Assembly (NCBI GenBank): GCA_008729055.1
Contig: SDUX01000010.1
Coordinates: forward strand, 744,001-808,000
Reading direction: 5' to 3'
Origin: Pyropia haitanensis
Taxonomy: Eukaryota; Rhodophyta; Bangiophyceae; Bangiales; Bangiaceae
Length of the DNA: 64,000 nucleotides
The position numbers and the translations under genes are program-made. A model generated the notes under the pieces. The model worked only from the letters and a program-made list of their open reading frames with translations, made no database searches and was not told the origin of the DNA. Positions 42,354-52,516 of the stretch are shown here, piece after piece (the first letter of the stretch is position 1; each line of letters begins with the position of its first letter).

Positions 42354-42381
42354 GTCACTATTGACCGAATCCGCTACGCAA
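42354..42381 (+). repeat. Left terminal inverted repeat of element B (28 bp)
   Basis: It is an exact reverse complement of 44338-44365. Confidence 0.95.
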
Positions 42382-43686
42382 GGTCTACACACCCTACACA
42401 CATACACACCCCCCCAGGAAACCCTATACAAGAGGGGGGGGTTCAAGTCATCACAACCCCGTTTTCGATATCCCCCTGTGATAGAATTTTCGGGCAGGGC
42501 CCGCAAGACTCGCTCGGAGAGTCACGAGTGCTCCGGGCCGGAACTGCCAAATCGGCCTCCGATTGGCTGCATCGCCCGTACAAGTCAACTGTCCCTTGAC
42601 GAGAACAGCTCAGGCACGGATCCGAGAGACCCGCCTTCCTTACAGCTCGGCTGTGGCCTCTCTGCACTCCCCAAGCCTCCAGGGGCCTGTGCCGGGGGCC
42701 CCGCGTGCCTCGCTGAGTCCACTCGCGAACAGCTGGTCGCCACGTGGTGCGCCTATGACTGGGCAATTCCGGGAGCTCTCCGCACTTCGACGATCACGCG
42801 GCGGCGCGTGACGCGCCGTGAGGTCGCCGAGTGACAATCTGGGAGACAGCACATTACCGGAAGCGTTGCAGCGTCAGTACTCTTCATGGAACACATGGAT
42901 GCACCTTAAGTAAGAAGAGGGGAGGAGCTTCGTGCTCATCAACCAATAGGCAGGTCGCAGACGTGACGAATTAGAACATGGGTTAGACTTGCCGTCCACG
43001 GCTTTGGAGTTGAACACCAAACTCTTCTTCTAGAAGGTCCGATCCCGAAGGCTGAGAATCGAGACGCCGCTCGTCCCGGAGCAGGCCGTGCTGTGGACTG
43101 GTTTCCAACCGCCACTCGCCGTCTGGCACCAAGTCGGCGCAGTCCCCCACGTTGAAACGCGCCTGCATACACGCCCCTCGCCTTTTCCCCCGCGAGGTAC
43201 CCGACACCCTTCCAATGGATCAAGTCACTTCCCTGTTTGGCGACACGGCTGCAGGTGCGCACGTGTACCTTCGTCCAACCGTGCTCTAAGGTCATGAGAG
43301 ACTTGTAGGGCTAGCGCGACTTCTTGGTGACTCGCCGGGGTCTGAGCAGCTGGAGGGAGCTTGTCATTGTTTCAGACGCGCGCATCTGTTCGTGCACCGG
43401 TGCCACGTACTGCGTGTATGGGATCGTGGTGTCTAATTGTGTGGTTTGGCCGCGTGTCTTGCTGCGTGGTTTGTTCTTCGTTTGTTCTTTCTTTGCATGC
43501 GTGTGGATCTGTTGTGCGTGGATCGGTCAAGAAGACGAGGCATGAACGGAGGGTGCTGGTGATGCTGTGCGGCCCGCAGTTGGCTGACGCATCCAGAGGC
43601 AAGAAGTGAGGGGATCAGGAGAGAGAGAGCAGCGTTCAAGATGGGAGGCGGCGTCAAGGAGTGGAGAGTGAGGCTTGAGAAGGGGG

Positions 43687-43780
43687 GTGGGTTGATGTAG
43701 GTGAGGGGAGTGGGTTTATGTAGGTGAGGGGAGTGGGTTGATGTAGGTGAGGGGGGTGGATTGATGTAGGTGACGGGGGT
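43687..43780 (+). repeat. 23-bp minisatellite, about 4 copies
   Basis: The motif GGGTTGATGTAGGTGAGGGG recurs with exact 23-bp spacing: ATGTAG occurs at 43695, 43718, 43741 and 43764. It is present in element B and absent from the corresponding place in element A. Confidence 0.93.
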
Positions 43781-44337
43781 GGGGTGCGGGGAGGATGGTG
43801 GCGACGCCACGGTTTTGTAGGCGGGCGGTGGAGCTGTGGGGCAGTGCGAGAGGCGAGTAGGTCTCTCCCCCTCACCACCATCAGCGGGCTGGGCGCCGCT
43901 ACGGTGGGGTGGTGAGGGGGGGCGGCCCACAGGGGCGGCCACCTCCGCTACTTGTATCAAGATACAACAACAAATAAAACGTGCACGTGGCACCAGATGA
44001 GAGCCCACGTGGCGGGGAAAAGAGCGACGTGGCAGCCGATGGGCCATCAGAACACCCCGCTGTGACGCCCTCGAGGGGTGCTGTCAGCCTTCTGCAGGCA
44101 CTGTGGTTGGCCCATGCGTGAACCAAAATCAGTCTCTGATTGGGTGGTTGGTCGAAACGGTCCGTGGCGTACCTCCATCGCGAGAGACGATCCCGGGCTT
44201 ATCACAAAGGGATACACACCCTACACACCCTACACACCATACACACATATACACGTCCATCGCAACCCCCCCAGAATGGCCCCATGGGGCCCGATTTCGG
44301 ACGGCCCAAACTTATCACAAACATATCGCAAACCCGG

Positions 44338-44365
44338 TTGCGTAGCGGATTCGGTCAATAGTGAC
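44338..44365 (-). repeat. Right terminal inverted repeat of element B (28 bp)
   Basis: It is an exact reverse complement of 42354-42381. Confidence 0.95.
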
Positions 44366-44782
44366 GAAGGAGTTGTATCTGGCGCATCACTCTGGCGGTG
44401 GCGCCTTGTGTACTCACTTGCGACGAGGGCCTCACGCTCAGAGACCGGTGCTGACGGCGTAGAACAGTCGACCCAGCAGTTGACGAGGCTCGGATCCACG
44501 AGGGGACTCTTGCCCGTACCAAAGAGAAGTGCTGTGGGGCTTCCTCCCGACACCACCGTTGCACGAACAGTAGAAGGCCCCAACTCAAGAGCAGTGCCTC
44601 TCGATGCTCTGAGTCCAGCGTAATGCCTGGGCGCTGGCTGATTTCACTCCGGCCCCACGGAAATGGAGACTGTGGGTCAAGCGGGCGTACATGAAACCAA
44701 CACCGCCACTTGACACGGCTCTGTACTCGCAAAACGGCCCAGCGCGTTCGATTGCACGGCAAGCCGAGCACGTAGAAGGCGG

Positions 44783-45055
44783 ATGGACCGAAAGGTGGAG
44801 CCTCTCCTTGGCCGTTTGGTGCTGGTGCAAGGAAGCGAGTCGTCTGAGTTGCTGGCACGATGCAGAGATACGTTGTACTTTCTGGGCGAGAAACGGCTCG
44901 GTGAGGACAAGCTGCTCGAGCTTCCCCCACGTGCAGCAGCAGACACACAGCGTGGCGAGGCGATTCTGACCGTGATCGACCACCAAGTAGTTGGAAGGGT
45001 GGTATTGCGATATCTCCTCTTCGCATACAGCGATCGCGCGAGGATGTCCTCGTGA
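44783..45055 (+). CDS. Small hypothetical protein, possibly spliced
   Basis: A 90-residue frame (MDRKVEPLLGRLVLVQGSES...) lies between the TIR elements and cactin. Its composition is ordinary and not low complexity (RCRDTLYFLGEKRLGEDKLLELPP, GEAILTVIDHQVVGRVVLRYLLFAY), which is unusual in this window and favours coding. I do not recognise a family. Near its end TCCTC|GTGAGT is a strong 5' splice site (intron from about 45050). Joining to an acceptor after AACCCAG (about 45092) would continue the protein through LQLAADLCYKTLQEL to a stop near 45180. Upstream exons are also possible because the frame is open 5' of the Met. The region has lower GC than the neighbouring genes. Confidence 0.35.
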   Translation: MDRKVEPLLGRLVLVQGSESSELLARCRDTLYFLGEKRLGEDKLLELPPRAAADTQRGEAILTVIDHQVVGRVVLRYLLFAYSDRARMSS

Positions 45056-45339
45056 GTCTTGTTCTCTTGCGCAAATATTTGTCAGGTGTTAACCCAGTTT
45101 GTCGTGTACTTCTATCGTCCCATGTCACTCGTACTTGCAATTAGCGGCCGATCTGTGCTACAAAACACTACAGGAGTTGTAGACTGTTTTCCATTGCGCA
45201 ACTTCATCAATTCTGTTGCCAGAGTTGGCTGTCTTCGTCCCCGTGACACGACTGCGGTCCGGCGTGGACATGACCACGTTCGTGTGTCGGCCAGTGTGAC
45301 CGTCGCGGCGCCATTGAGCCCGTCCTTGTCGTCGTCGTC

Positions 45340-47435
45340 ATGTCGGGCGCCCCGCCGGCTGTGGCGTCTACCTCTGACGTGGGTGCCCCCTCGGTAGGGG
45401 ACAATGCTGACGACACCCGCCGCCGCGAGCGCGCTGCCCGCAAGGCAGAGCGGGCCGCCATCCGCGCGTCGCGGGAGGCCAAGCGGGCGTCCAAGCGGGC
45501 GGCCAAGCGGGCGCGCCACGGCAGCGACGACGGGGACGTCAACTCCCCCCCCGCCCGTGCGCCTCCTACGTCTCCCCCTTGTCCGTCCACGCGGCCAAAC
45601 CAAGGTGAGCGGCGGGGCGGTGCGCGGCAGAGCCCGCCACGGCCGCCGCGCGGGCGGCCGCCGGCGGCGGCCGCTCCGCCCGCCGTGCCGGTGGCGGCAG
45701 CCGCCGCCGGCCGCGGGGCGGCGGCTGTGGCTGCCCCCCCCCCCTCCTCCCGACGCCGTCTGTCGGGGCGTCGACCCCCCTAGAGGCGGCCGCGCCCGCG
45801 GAGCCCGCGTTTGTGTGGCGCAAGAAGGTCGAGTCCCTTCGCAAGCGCGGCATTGAGCGGACGCCCGCGGAGGAGGCGGCGCACCACGCGGAGGTGGTCG
45901 CGGAACTGGCGCGCGCCAAGGCCCGCCGTGCCGAGCGCGAGGCCGAGCGCGCCGAGGCGGAGGAGGCCGCCTCCGCCGCCGCCCGCGACGCGGAGCAGGC
46001 GGCGCACGCGGGCGCGACCGCCGCCGAGGCGGCGTTTGGGGTCGCCCAGCACTATGCGCGGCAGGCCATCCGCCTGCGGTCGCGGCGGCCGTCGCGCCTC
46101 GACGCCATGGCCCGCAACGTCCGCACTGACCTCATCGACGTGCCGCCCGCGGCCGAGCCGCCGTACCGGCTGCTCCGTGGAGGGGGGGGAGGGGGGGGGG
46201 GGGGGCGCGGGGGGGGGGACCCTGAGCCTCTCTCCGTGGCGGAGCTGGAGGACATCCACGCGGGGGTGCTGGAAGAGCAGGCCGCGGCACCTTCGTTTTA
46301 CGGGGAGCCCCCGCCTGCGGAAGAGGAAGGGGGGCGAGCACCCGTGGACCGCTCCGTGCCGGCGCTGGACCTGCGCATGACCTACTGGCGCTGCCTCGAG
46401 GTGCTCACGGTCGATGCGCTGGAGGATGCGCGCGAGCGGGAGGCGCAAGGGGGGGGTGGCAGCGCCGCGGGCGAGCCCGGCCCCGACGGCCGTGGCGGCG
46501 GCGATGGCGGCGGCAGCGTACCGCCGGCGCTGGCGGCGGAGCTGGCGCGCCTGCTCGATGGCAAAACCGGGGAGGAGCTGGCGGAGCGGGAGGCGGTCCT
46601 GCGGGCCAAGGTGGCCTCTGCCGCAGACGGGGATGTGGAGGACGTGGCGTTTTGGCGCCTCGCCCTCCGGCGGCTGCGGTCCAAGCGGGCGGCGACGACG
46701 CTCGACGGCCTCCACGCGCAGCTGCTGGCGGTCAAGCTGGAGCGCCTCCCAGACGAGGAGGAGGAGGAGGCCCCATCCAGTGACGAGGCCGGCGAGGCCG
46801 CTGGCGGCGCCGCCGAGCCCCTCGAGGTGATTCACGGCAGCGGCAGCGGCCGTGTCCCGGGCGGGCGGGGTGGCAAGGCAAAGGCTGGTGGCGGCGGCGC
46901 CCACTGGGCTGACGCGCCTGGCGGTCGCGGCGGCGAGGCGGGCGAGGCGTTTGCAGACGAGGTTGCGGTGGCGCCCCGGCGCGCCGTCCGCACGGTCGAC
47001 GCCAACGGCCGCCCCATCTTCTTTGCGTGGAACGACAAGTATCGGCCGCGCAAGCCGCGCTTCTATAACCGCGTCCACACGGGTTACGAGTGGAACAAGT
47101 ACAACCGGACGCACTATGACCACGACAACCCGCCGCCCAAGACCGTCGAGGGTTACAAGTTCAACATCTTTTACCCCGACCTGGTGGACCCGTCTGTGAC
47201 GCCCACCTACAAGCTCAGCGCAGTGGGGGCCGGCGGCGGCGGCGGCGCGGGCGGGCCGGGCGCGTCGGACGTGTGCGTGCTGACCTTCTCGGCGGGGCCC
47301 CCGTACGAGGACATTGCGTTCAAGATTGTCAATCGGGAGTGGGAGCACTCGCACCGGCGGGGCTTCCGGTGCTCGTTTGAGCGGGGCATCCTCCACCTGT
47401 GGTTCAACTTTCGGCGGTTGCGGTACCGCAGGTGA
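45340..47435 (+). CDS. CACTIN: Cactin (spliceosome-associated protein), one intron
   Basis: The product has 638 residues when exons 45340-45604 and 45784-47435 are joined. The C-terminus is an unmistakable CactinC domain: KPRFYNRVHTGYEWNKYN, HYDHDNPPPKTVEGYKFN, IFYPDLVDPSVTPTYKL, GPPYEDIAFKIVNREWEH and RGFRCSFERGILHLWFNFRR, ending RYRR at the stop. The middle contains PSFYGEP and MTYWRCLEVLTVDALED from the conserved mid domain. The N-terminal exon is basic and Ala/Arg/Lys-rich (RRRERAARKAERAAIRASRE), as usual for cactin. Cactin is a nuclear protein needed for accurate pre-mRNA splicing and has roles in development across eukaryotes. Splicing at AAG|GTGAGC and CCCCCCTAG|AGG joins the frames in phase 1 to give EPAFVWRKKVES, a conserved segment. 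The protein is shorter than in animals. Confidence 0.95.
45605..45783 (+). other. GT-AG intron in cactin (179 bp, phase 1)
   Basis: The donor is CCAAACCAAG|GTGAGC and the acceptor is GACCCCCCTAG|AGGCGG. The intron is as GC-rich as the exons, showing that introns in this genome cannot be found by composition alone. Confidence 0.9.
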
Positions 47436-48574
47436 TCTGGTCTGGTCTACAGCCGCCGCGCAGCCGCCAGCCCCGCACGCCGCTGTCGGTGGCCGTGGCG
47501 GCCGTAGCGATGGCGGTGGCGACGGGGGCAGCGGCGACGGCGGCGGCTCACCGCTGGTGCACACGTCGACCGACGTGGTCGACTTGTTGGGCCAGCGCGT
47601 GGAGCCAGCGCCGGGCAAGCTCGACGACGCTCTTTTGCGGATGCGCGTTCTGGGCGCGGCAAGTTGCTCATCCGCGCGCGCGGGTACATGCAGTCTGAAG
47701 CGCGAGGCGCTCAACGAGGACGAGCTGGGGACGTGCTGGCGGGACGGCGCCAGCGAGGAGGGGAGGTGCGTCGTGTCCGTCGTGGGAAGATACCATCAGG
47801 GGTGGCGTCTGGTGCATGGCTCGCTGCGCCCAAACCCAGACGTACTTGGAGCTCCCTTTCTTTTGCGGATGTTTGTCTATACGGGATCCCACTATGGACT
47901 GTGCTGGACCAGGGGGGGCTCTTCATCGTTGGACGCATGCTCTTTTTCGGCACTTGCTTACTGCCTTTGGTGTGGGGGTCCAACACGGAGCCAAAGAAAA
48001 TACACCGTCTATATGCACAGCTCCCCAGTCGTGGCTTCCCTGTCTTGTTCTTCCCCGTTATTGGGAGGTGCTGCTCGGGGGCTGCGGTCGGTCGTTGCGT
48101 TGCCAGCGCTGGTCAGGCGGTCGTAAGCACGAATATGTGCACCCGGCGGCGGGGCTGCGCGCGGGAGCGCGTCGGCACGTGATGGCGCGCCGGCATATTG
48201 GGGACTGAGGAGCGGCGGGGCGGTACTCGGAAGCGTGCCTGCACCCAGCAGAATAGAGACTGTAGTCTTCTCTCGTTGCCGCTGCCGTACGGAAGGCTGC
48301 TTCTGTTTCTTGAGCGGCCTCTGGAACCAAAGGAGAGTGGATTGCGTTGGGGGCAGCTGACGGGTTGCCGCCGCATTGCCCCTGCCCACCCGTGCCCGTG
48401 CCGCTGGCATCGTGCCCGCATTGCAAACTCGCCTCCTGGGCACCCTGCCGTCTTTTTGACATTCACTTGGGGACTGCACGCACTCGCCTCACCCCCCCCG
48501 TTCTCCGCCTTCCCTGCCCCCCCCCCCTCAAACGTCTTGCACCCCCGCCCCCCACCCTACACCCGAGTAATCGG
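47436..48574. other. Convergent 3' region, no supported gene
   Basis: This 1.1-kb region between cactin and the next minus-strand gene has overlapping frames of mixed composition, none recognised. Confidence 0.4.
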
Positions 48575-49720
48575 CTAGCCAACACAAAAGCTCTTGACAC
48601 AGCACCCCTCCACGCTCCGCTTGACGGCTGCTCCCGCAATGTCCAGGGGCGCAAAGATCGACGTGAAGTAGCTGTTGCAGTACTGAGGGCAGCAGCACGC
48701 CCGTCGGCTGGTGCACCCATACGTCCACCCCGTCGACTCGCAGGAGAGCGCACGGAGTTCGCACGACACGGAGGGTTCCCTGGATGAGGAAGAGCTACTG
48801 CCAGATGAGGGGCGACTGCTAGAAGAGGAGCGACTGGAAGATGAGGCGCGGCTGGAAGATGATGAACGACTGGAAGATGAGGAGCGACGGGATGATGAGG
48901 AGCGACGGAATGATGAGGAGCGACGGTATGATGAGGAGCGTCTGGTAGAGGCTCGCTCCGCCACGGCAACGGTTGCTCGCTCAACTCCGCGGCGGTCGTC
49001 ATCGCTGTCGTAATCGTCCGTGTACACACTTTCCGTTCGGTCGCCATCCACAAAGCGCGCCACCGCCGCCCAGCTGCCCATAGACCGGTACGGGTGGTCG
49101 CCAGTCATGCAAATCGTATCCTCAGCGGTGCGCTTTGCCATCGACGTCACGTGGCCCACAAAGTACGACCGCCCCTTCTCTGTCACCCCGTACTCAGCCA
49201 GCACAGCGTCAGAGCGGATGACAAAGTCTTCCCAGACGGTAATGGAAAAGCAGTCTGCCACATCGCCGTCTGACGCGTCGACGGCGGGAGGAGACGACGC
49301 CGCGGGGACGGTCTGGGGCATGTTCGATACAGGGGCACCATCGTTGACGTCCCACCTCCGGTGGTCGTAGGCCACCGGCGCACCATCGTTGACGTGCCAC
49401 CTCTTGTCGTCTTCCCGGGGGCTCGCCCCAACAGGGGCACCATCATTGGCGGCCCACCTCTTGTCGTGATGTGACGTGTGCCCTTGCACTCGACTGCACT
49501 GATATACGCCACTCACCCACCGGCACGACGAATCACCAGAGTAGTAGGCGTGGTGCGCTGCTACGTTCGCGTGCAGCTCCTCACCGCCCGCTGACGTGGC
49601 GGGCGATAGCGTTGCCGCGTGCGCCAATGCCGCCGACGTCACGACGCCCGCTGCGGCGGCAGCCGTGGCAAACACAGCTGCGAGTCCCGCGGCGGGTCGG
49701 CGCCGACCGGAGGATGGCAT
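48575..49720 (-). CDS. Secreted Ser/Arg-rich protein with NDGAPV repeats and Cys-rich tail
   Basis: The 381-residue protein starts at MPSSGRRRPAAGLAAVF, whose first 35 residues form a signal peptide ending near ALAHAATL. A mature N-terminus (HHAYYSGDSSCRWVSGVYQCSRV) leads into three tandem copies of (D/H)(K/R)RWxxNDGAPV: DKRWAANDGAPV, DKRWHVNDGAPV and HRRWDVNDGAPV. A folded-looking part follows (DCFSITVWEDFVIRSDAVLAEYGVTEKGRSYFVGHVTSMAKRTAEDTICMTGDHPYRSMGSW is one such stretch, split here as DCFSITVWEDFV, AEYGVTEKGRSYFVG and DTICMTGDHPYRSMGSW). Then comes a long Ser/Arg repeat (SSSRRSSSSSRSSSS). The tail has more than ten Cys (CCCPQYC, EGCCVKSFC). No known family is recognised. The layout suggests an extracellular or cell-wall protein, disulfide-linked through its tail; this is inference. 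Confidence 0.65.
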   Translation of the reverse strand: MPSSGRRRPAAGLAAVFATAAAAAGVVTSAALAHAATLSPATSAGGEELHANVAAHHAYYSGDSSCRWVSGVYQCSRVQGHTSHHDKRWAANDGAPVGASPREDDKRWHVNDGAPVAYDHRRWDVNDGAPVSNMPQTVPAASSPPAVDASDGDVADCFSITVWEDFVIRSDAVLAEYGVTEKGRSYFVGHVTSMAKRTAEDTICMTGDHPYRSMGSWAAVARFVDGDRTESVYTDDYDSDDDRRGVERATVAVAERASTRRSSSYRRSSSFRRSSSSRRSSSSSRSSSSSRASSSSRSSSSSRPSSGSSSSSSREPSVSCELRALSCESTGWTYGCTSRRACCCPQYCNSYFTSIFAPLDIAGAAVKRSVEGCCVKSFCVG

Positions 49721-52516
49721 GCTGACGTCCGCCGTGATGATTGCCGTGCGATGATCACCCGCGTCCGGTCGCGGCCCAAGGCAGGAGCGCAAGGGGAAGT
49801 CGTCGGATAGGGGAGAGGGTCGGGCGCAGGTTGGCGGGCGTCGACGTTCAAGCGGATAAAGCCCGTGGCGCGGGGTTGACAGGTCGGGGTGATGCGCAGC
49901 GGCGGGCGCTTGTGTCCTGACAGCGCAGTCGTCGATCCCCGCTCCCTACCGGCGCGAAGAGCCGCGCAGGGCACCCGCATTATCACCGCAGCCGGTAGTG
50001 AGGTGCCAAACCGAAGACACACCGGGGGCGAAGGTCGACGGCAGCATCGATCAATGGTCAACACGCCGCACCGCGGCTGGCCGCCCACGCCGGGACGCGG
50101 ACACAGACGCCAACCCCACCCCCCCAGTCCGCCTCACTCGCCGGGCCAGCTCGCGCACCGACGGGGGCTCGGGCTCATGAGGTAGCGACGCCCACCCGTG
50201 GCTCCGTGGTCCCGCCCAGTTACAAGGGGAAAAGAACGACAGGCCGTGGAAGCGATTAAACGAGTCCCGCCCCGACCCAGTCATTCTTGCCGCCGGTACC
50301 TTCTCCACGCTCCCCCCCTCCTCGGTCACTCGGCCTCCATAGCAGGGCCTGCCGCCAGTGCAAGCGTAGGGTGGGGTGTCGGTAGGTCAACGGCCAACGG
50401 ACGGGTCACCTCTTGCTCCCCCCCCCTCCCCCGCCACGCCGCACCGCTCAACACCAGCAGCGCCGCGCCCAGAGAACCGAGACAGAGGCCACACACCCCA
50501 CGTGGCGGCAGGACACAGCTCGGCTCAGGCCGGTGTCGCCAGACGAGCCACGACGCCGGGCTAACAGCGAGCCAACATGCCTGGCATGCAGCTCCGGGGG
50601 GGTCCTGGGCGACGGTTCGTTGGCCACAGCGAACCGGGAAGGGAACAGCGGGTGGAAGTGGCCGTCGGGCATCACAAGAAATCAATCAGCCCGCCGGGGT
50701 AGGGCGCCAGTGGCGGACAGGGGCGAGGCGTGAGTGTGAGCGCCGCCGCGGCGGTCGCCCCGGCGCCGCGACGGTCAGCGACAGCAGCGGCGGCGGCGGG
50801 CGGGAGATGGCAGGCCCGGTGGGGGTCGCCCGCGTGGAAGGGCGGCGACGACCACGCGTCGTGGGCACCACGCGCACACACTGGGCGGGAGGCGGGTCGC
50901 GGGCGGCGGCGGCGGCGGCGGCGGCGGGTTGGCGGCGCGGCAGGCCGGCGCGGGGGGGCCTACTGGTACCCCCATGGTCACCATGGTAGGAATACCAGTA
51001 GAAACGGTGACGGTCGCGGCGGCCGTTGACCACCATCCTGGCGCGGACCGTGGGAGTGGACGGAACGTCCGCACCCCATGGGCACCATGTACGGTGCGCG
51101 CGGCCGACGAGCCGCGTCGCCGCCACGCGGGCGCGGTGCCTCCCACTCTCGCTCGTGCGCTCGAGCGTTGGCCGCGTCGGTTTGCTCGCCGCCTGCAGAC
51201 CCAAGCGCCAATTCCAGAGGGCGTATCAACTATTGTTACTTGCCAGCAAATGGTCAACGACTGACTGCGGCAAGTATTCTGACAAGCCCCCCCATTAGCA
51301 CGCTCCGGCCAATGCAAGTGCCTGCCTTGCCCGCTGCAGTGCGTCAGGGGGCGCGGCGGGCTCGGGCCCCATCGAGCGCGGCGACGGCGGCCGCGGCGGC
51401 CCACCTCGCGACGCGCCCGATTATCTGCTGCCCAAGACGCTGCCGTCCCTTCTCCGCGACGCACGCCCGCCCCACGCGCCCCCTCCCTACCCCTCTGGCG
51501 GTGTTGGTCCCGGTCACAGTGGGTGGTCGTGGGAGTATTTTCCGCGCTCTGGGCTGCTGCCATGAGCGATGGTGCTGGCGGTGCCTACCTGCAGCGGCTG
51601 CCAGCCGCGTGGCCGCTGCCATCCCAGCCCCATGACTGTGACTGCGCGCCCGCCATCGCTGCGGCTGGTAATGAGAAGGGAGAGGCGGGAAGAGGAAGGA
51701 CGGCGGGGGGGAGGGCCGGCGCAGCAGGGTGATGCGTTTGGCCGCCCCCGTCGTGTTGAGCCGGTTCCCTTCGTGCACGAGCCTGCCACGTGCCGCCTGT
51801 GCGACCAGGACGTGGGCCGCCGAGACACCAAGGGCGAGTCGGACGGGGGGGGGGCGGGGTCGGAGGCGGCGGGCGGCGCCCGTCAGGGGGTGACTGCCTG
51901 TGGAATGGCGGTGCGGTGAGCGCGGCGGCACGGGGTTCCGTCGGCGGCGGCGGCTGAGCACGCGCCGCGGCTACGTTTTCTCCCCCCGCCGTCGCCTCCC
52001 CCCCCACGTGGAACGCCCGCCGTCCCTACGTGGAGGCGCACCACACCCGTGTCTGGCCAGGCTGCCGTCCACACCCGCCGGGGGGGCACGTTGGCGACCT
52101 GGCGGGCGCGTGGGTGGGGTCGCGCCGCTGCACTTGCGCCGCCGGCGGTGGGTTGGAACGTTGGTGGACTCGGCCCACGCGGGGACCGGGCCACCCGCGG
52201 GCGGCTGCGTGTCCAGGCGGCGCCTGTGGGGGGAACACCCCGGGCGGCCTGGTGGGGGAGAGGATGAACGGTCGGGGGAGGGGTGGTGGACTGGCAAGCG
52301 GGTCCCTCCGGAGCGTTCCCGCTTGCGGCAGAGGGTTGGTTGTATAAAGAATGGGGGCGCGCGGCGGTACACCATGGGGTGGGGGCGGCACCACTAGCCG
52401 CCCACCCTCGCCACGACCGCTGGTCGACGGGACCGCACCCGCGGGTCATCCGGAGCTGCCCACTAGCATTGAGCGGCTGTCACTCTTCCACCCGCCCCCC
52501 TGACCCCCTCGGCGCC
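49721..52516. other. 2.8-kb divergent intergenic region
   Basis: This region lies between two divergent genes for secreted proteins. The right end has a TATA box (separate entry). A hairpin-capable palindrome is present at about 50961-50996 (TACTGGTA...TACCAGTA enclosing ATGGTCACCAT). Open frames here (for example 50198-50989 and 51585-52007) are low complexity or overlap on both strands, and none is recognised. A small unrecognised gene cannot be ruled out. Confidence 0.4.
52343..52349 (+). promoter_or_regulatory. TATA box of the subtilase gene
   Basis: TATAAAG lies 168 bases upstream of the subtilase ATG in an otherwise GC-rich region, predicting a transcription start near 52375. An ATG at about 52373 would then lie at the very start of the 5' UTR. 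Confidence 0.6.

Larger units (their letters stand above)
42354..44365. mobile_element. TIR element, copy B (younger copy, perfect 28-bp ends)
   Basis: This 2,012-bp element has perfect 28-bp terminal inverted repeats at 42354-42381 and 44338-44365, starting GTCACTATTGACCGAATCC. Like copy A it has TACACA tracts inside both ends (42383-42412 and 44211-44252), ATCACAA motifs, a conserved AATAAA (43973) and several ATTGG/CCAAT motifs. It additionally carries a 23-bp minisatellite. Flanks are GAAC and GAAG, compatible with a 4-bp target duplication with one change. There is no recognisable transposase. The end sequence contains CACTA, but two extra outer bases (GT) and the 4-bp flank argue against a simple CACTA assignment, so no superfamily is named. 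Confidence 0.82.

Noticed and set aside
43687..43780. Short regularly spaced repeats as a CRISPR array
   Set aside because: The units are head-to-tail 23-bp copies without spacers, in a eukaryotic sequence.
42354..44365. Assignment of the TIR elements to the CACTA superfamily
   Set aside because: CACTA occurs in the end, but it is preceded by two conserved bases and the flank fits a 4-bp, not 3-bp, duplication; no CACTA transposase is present.
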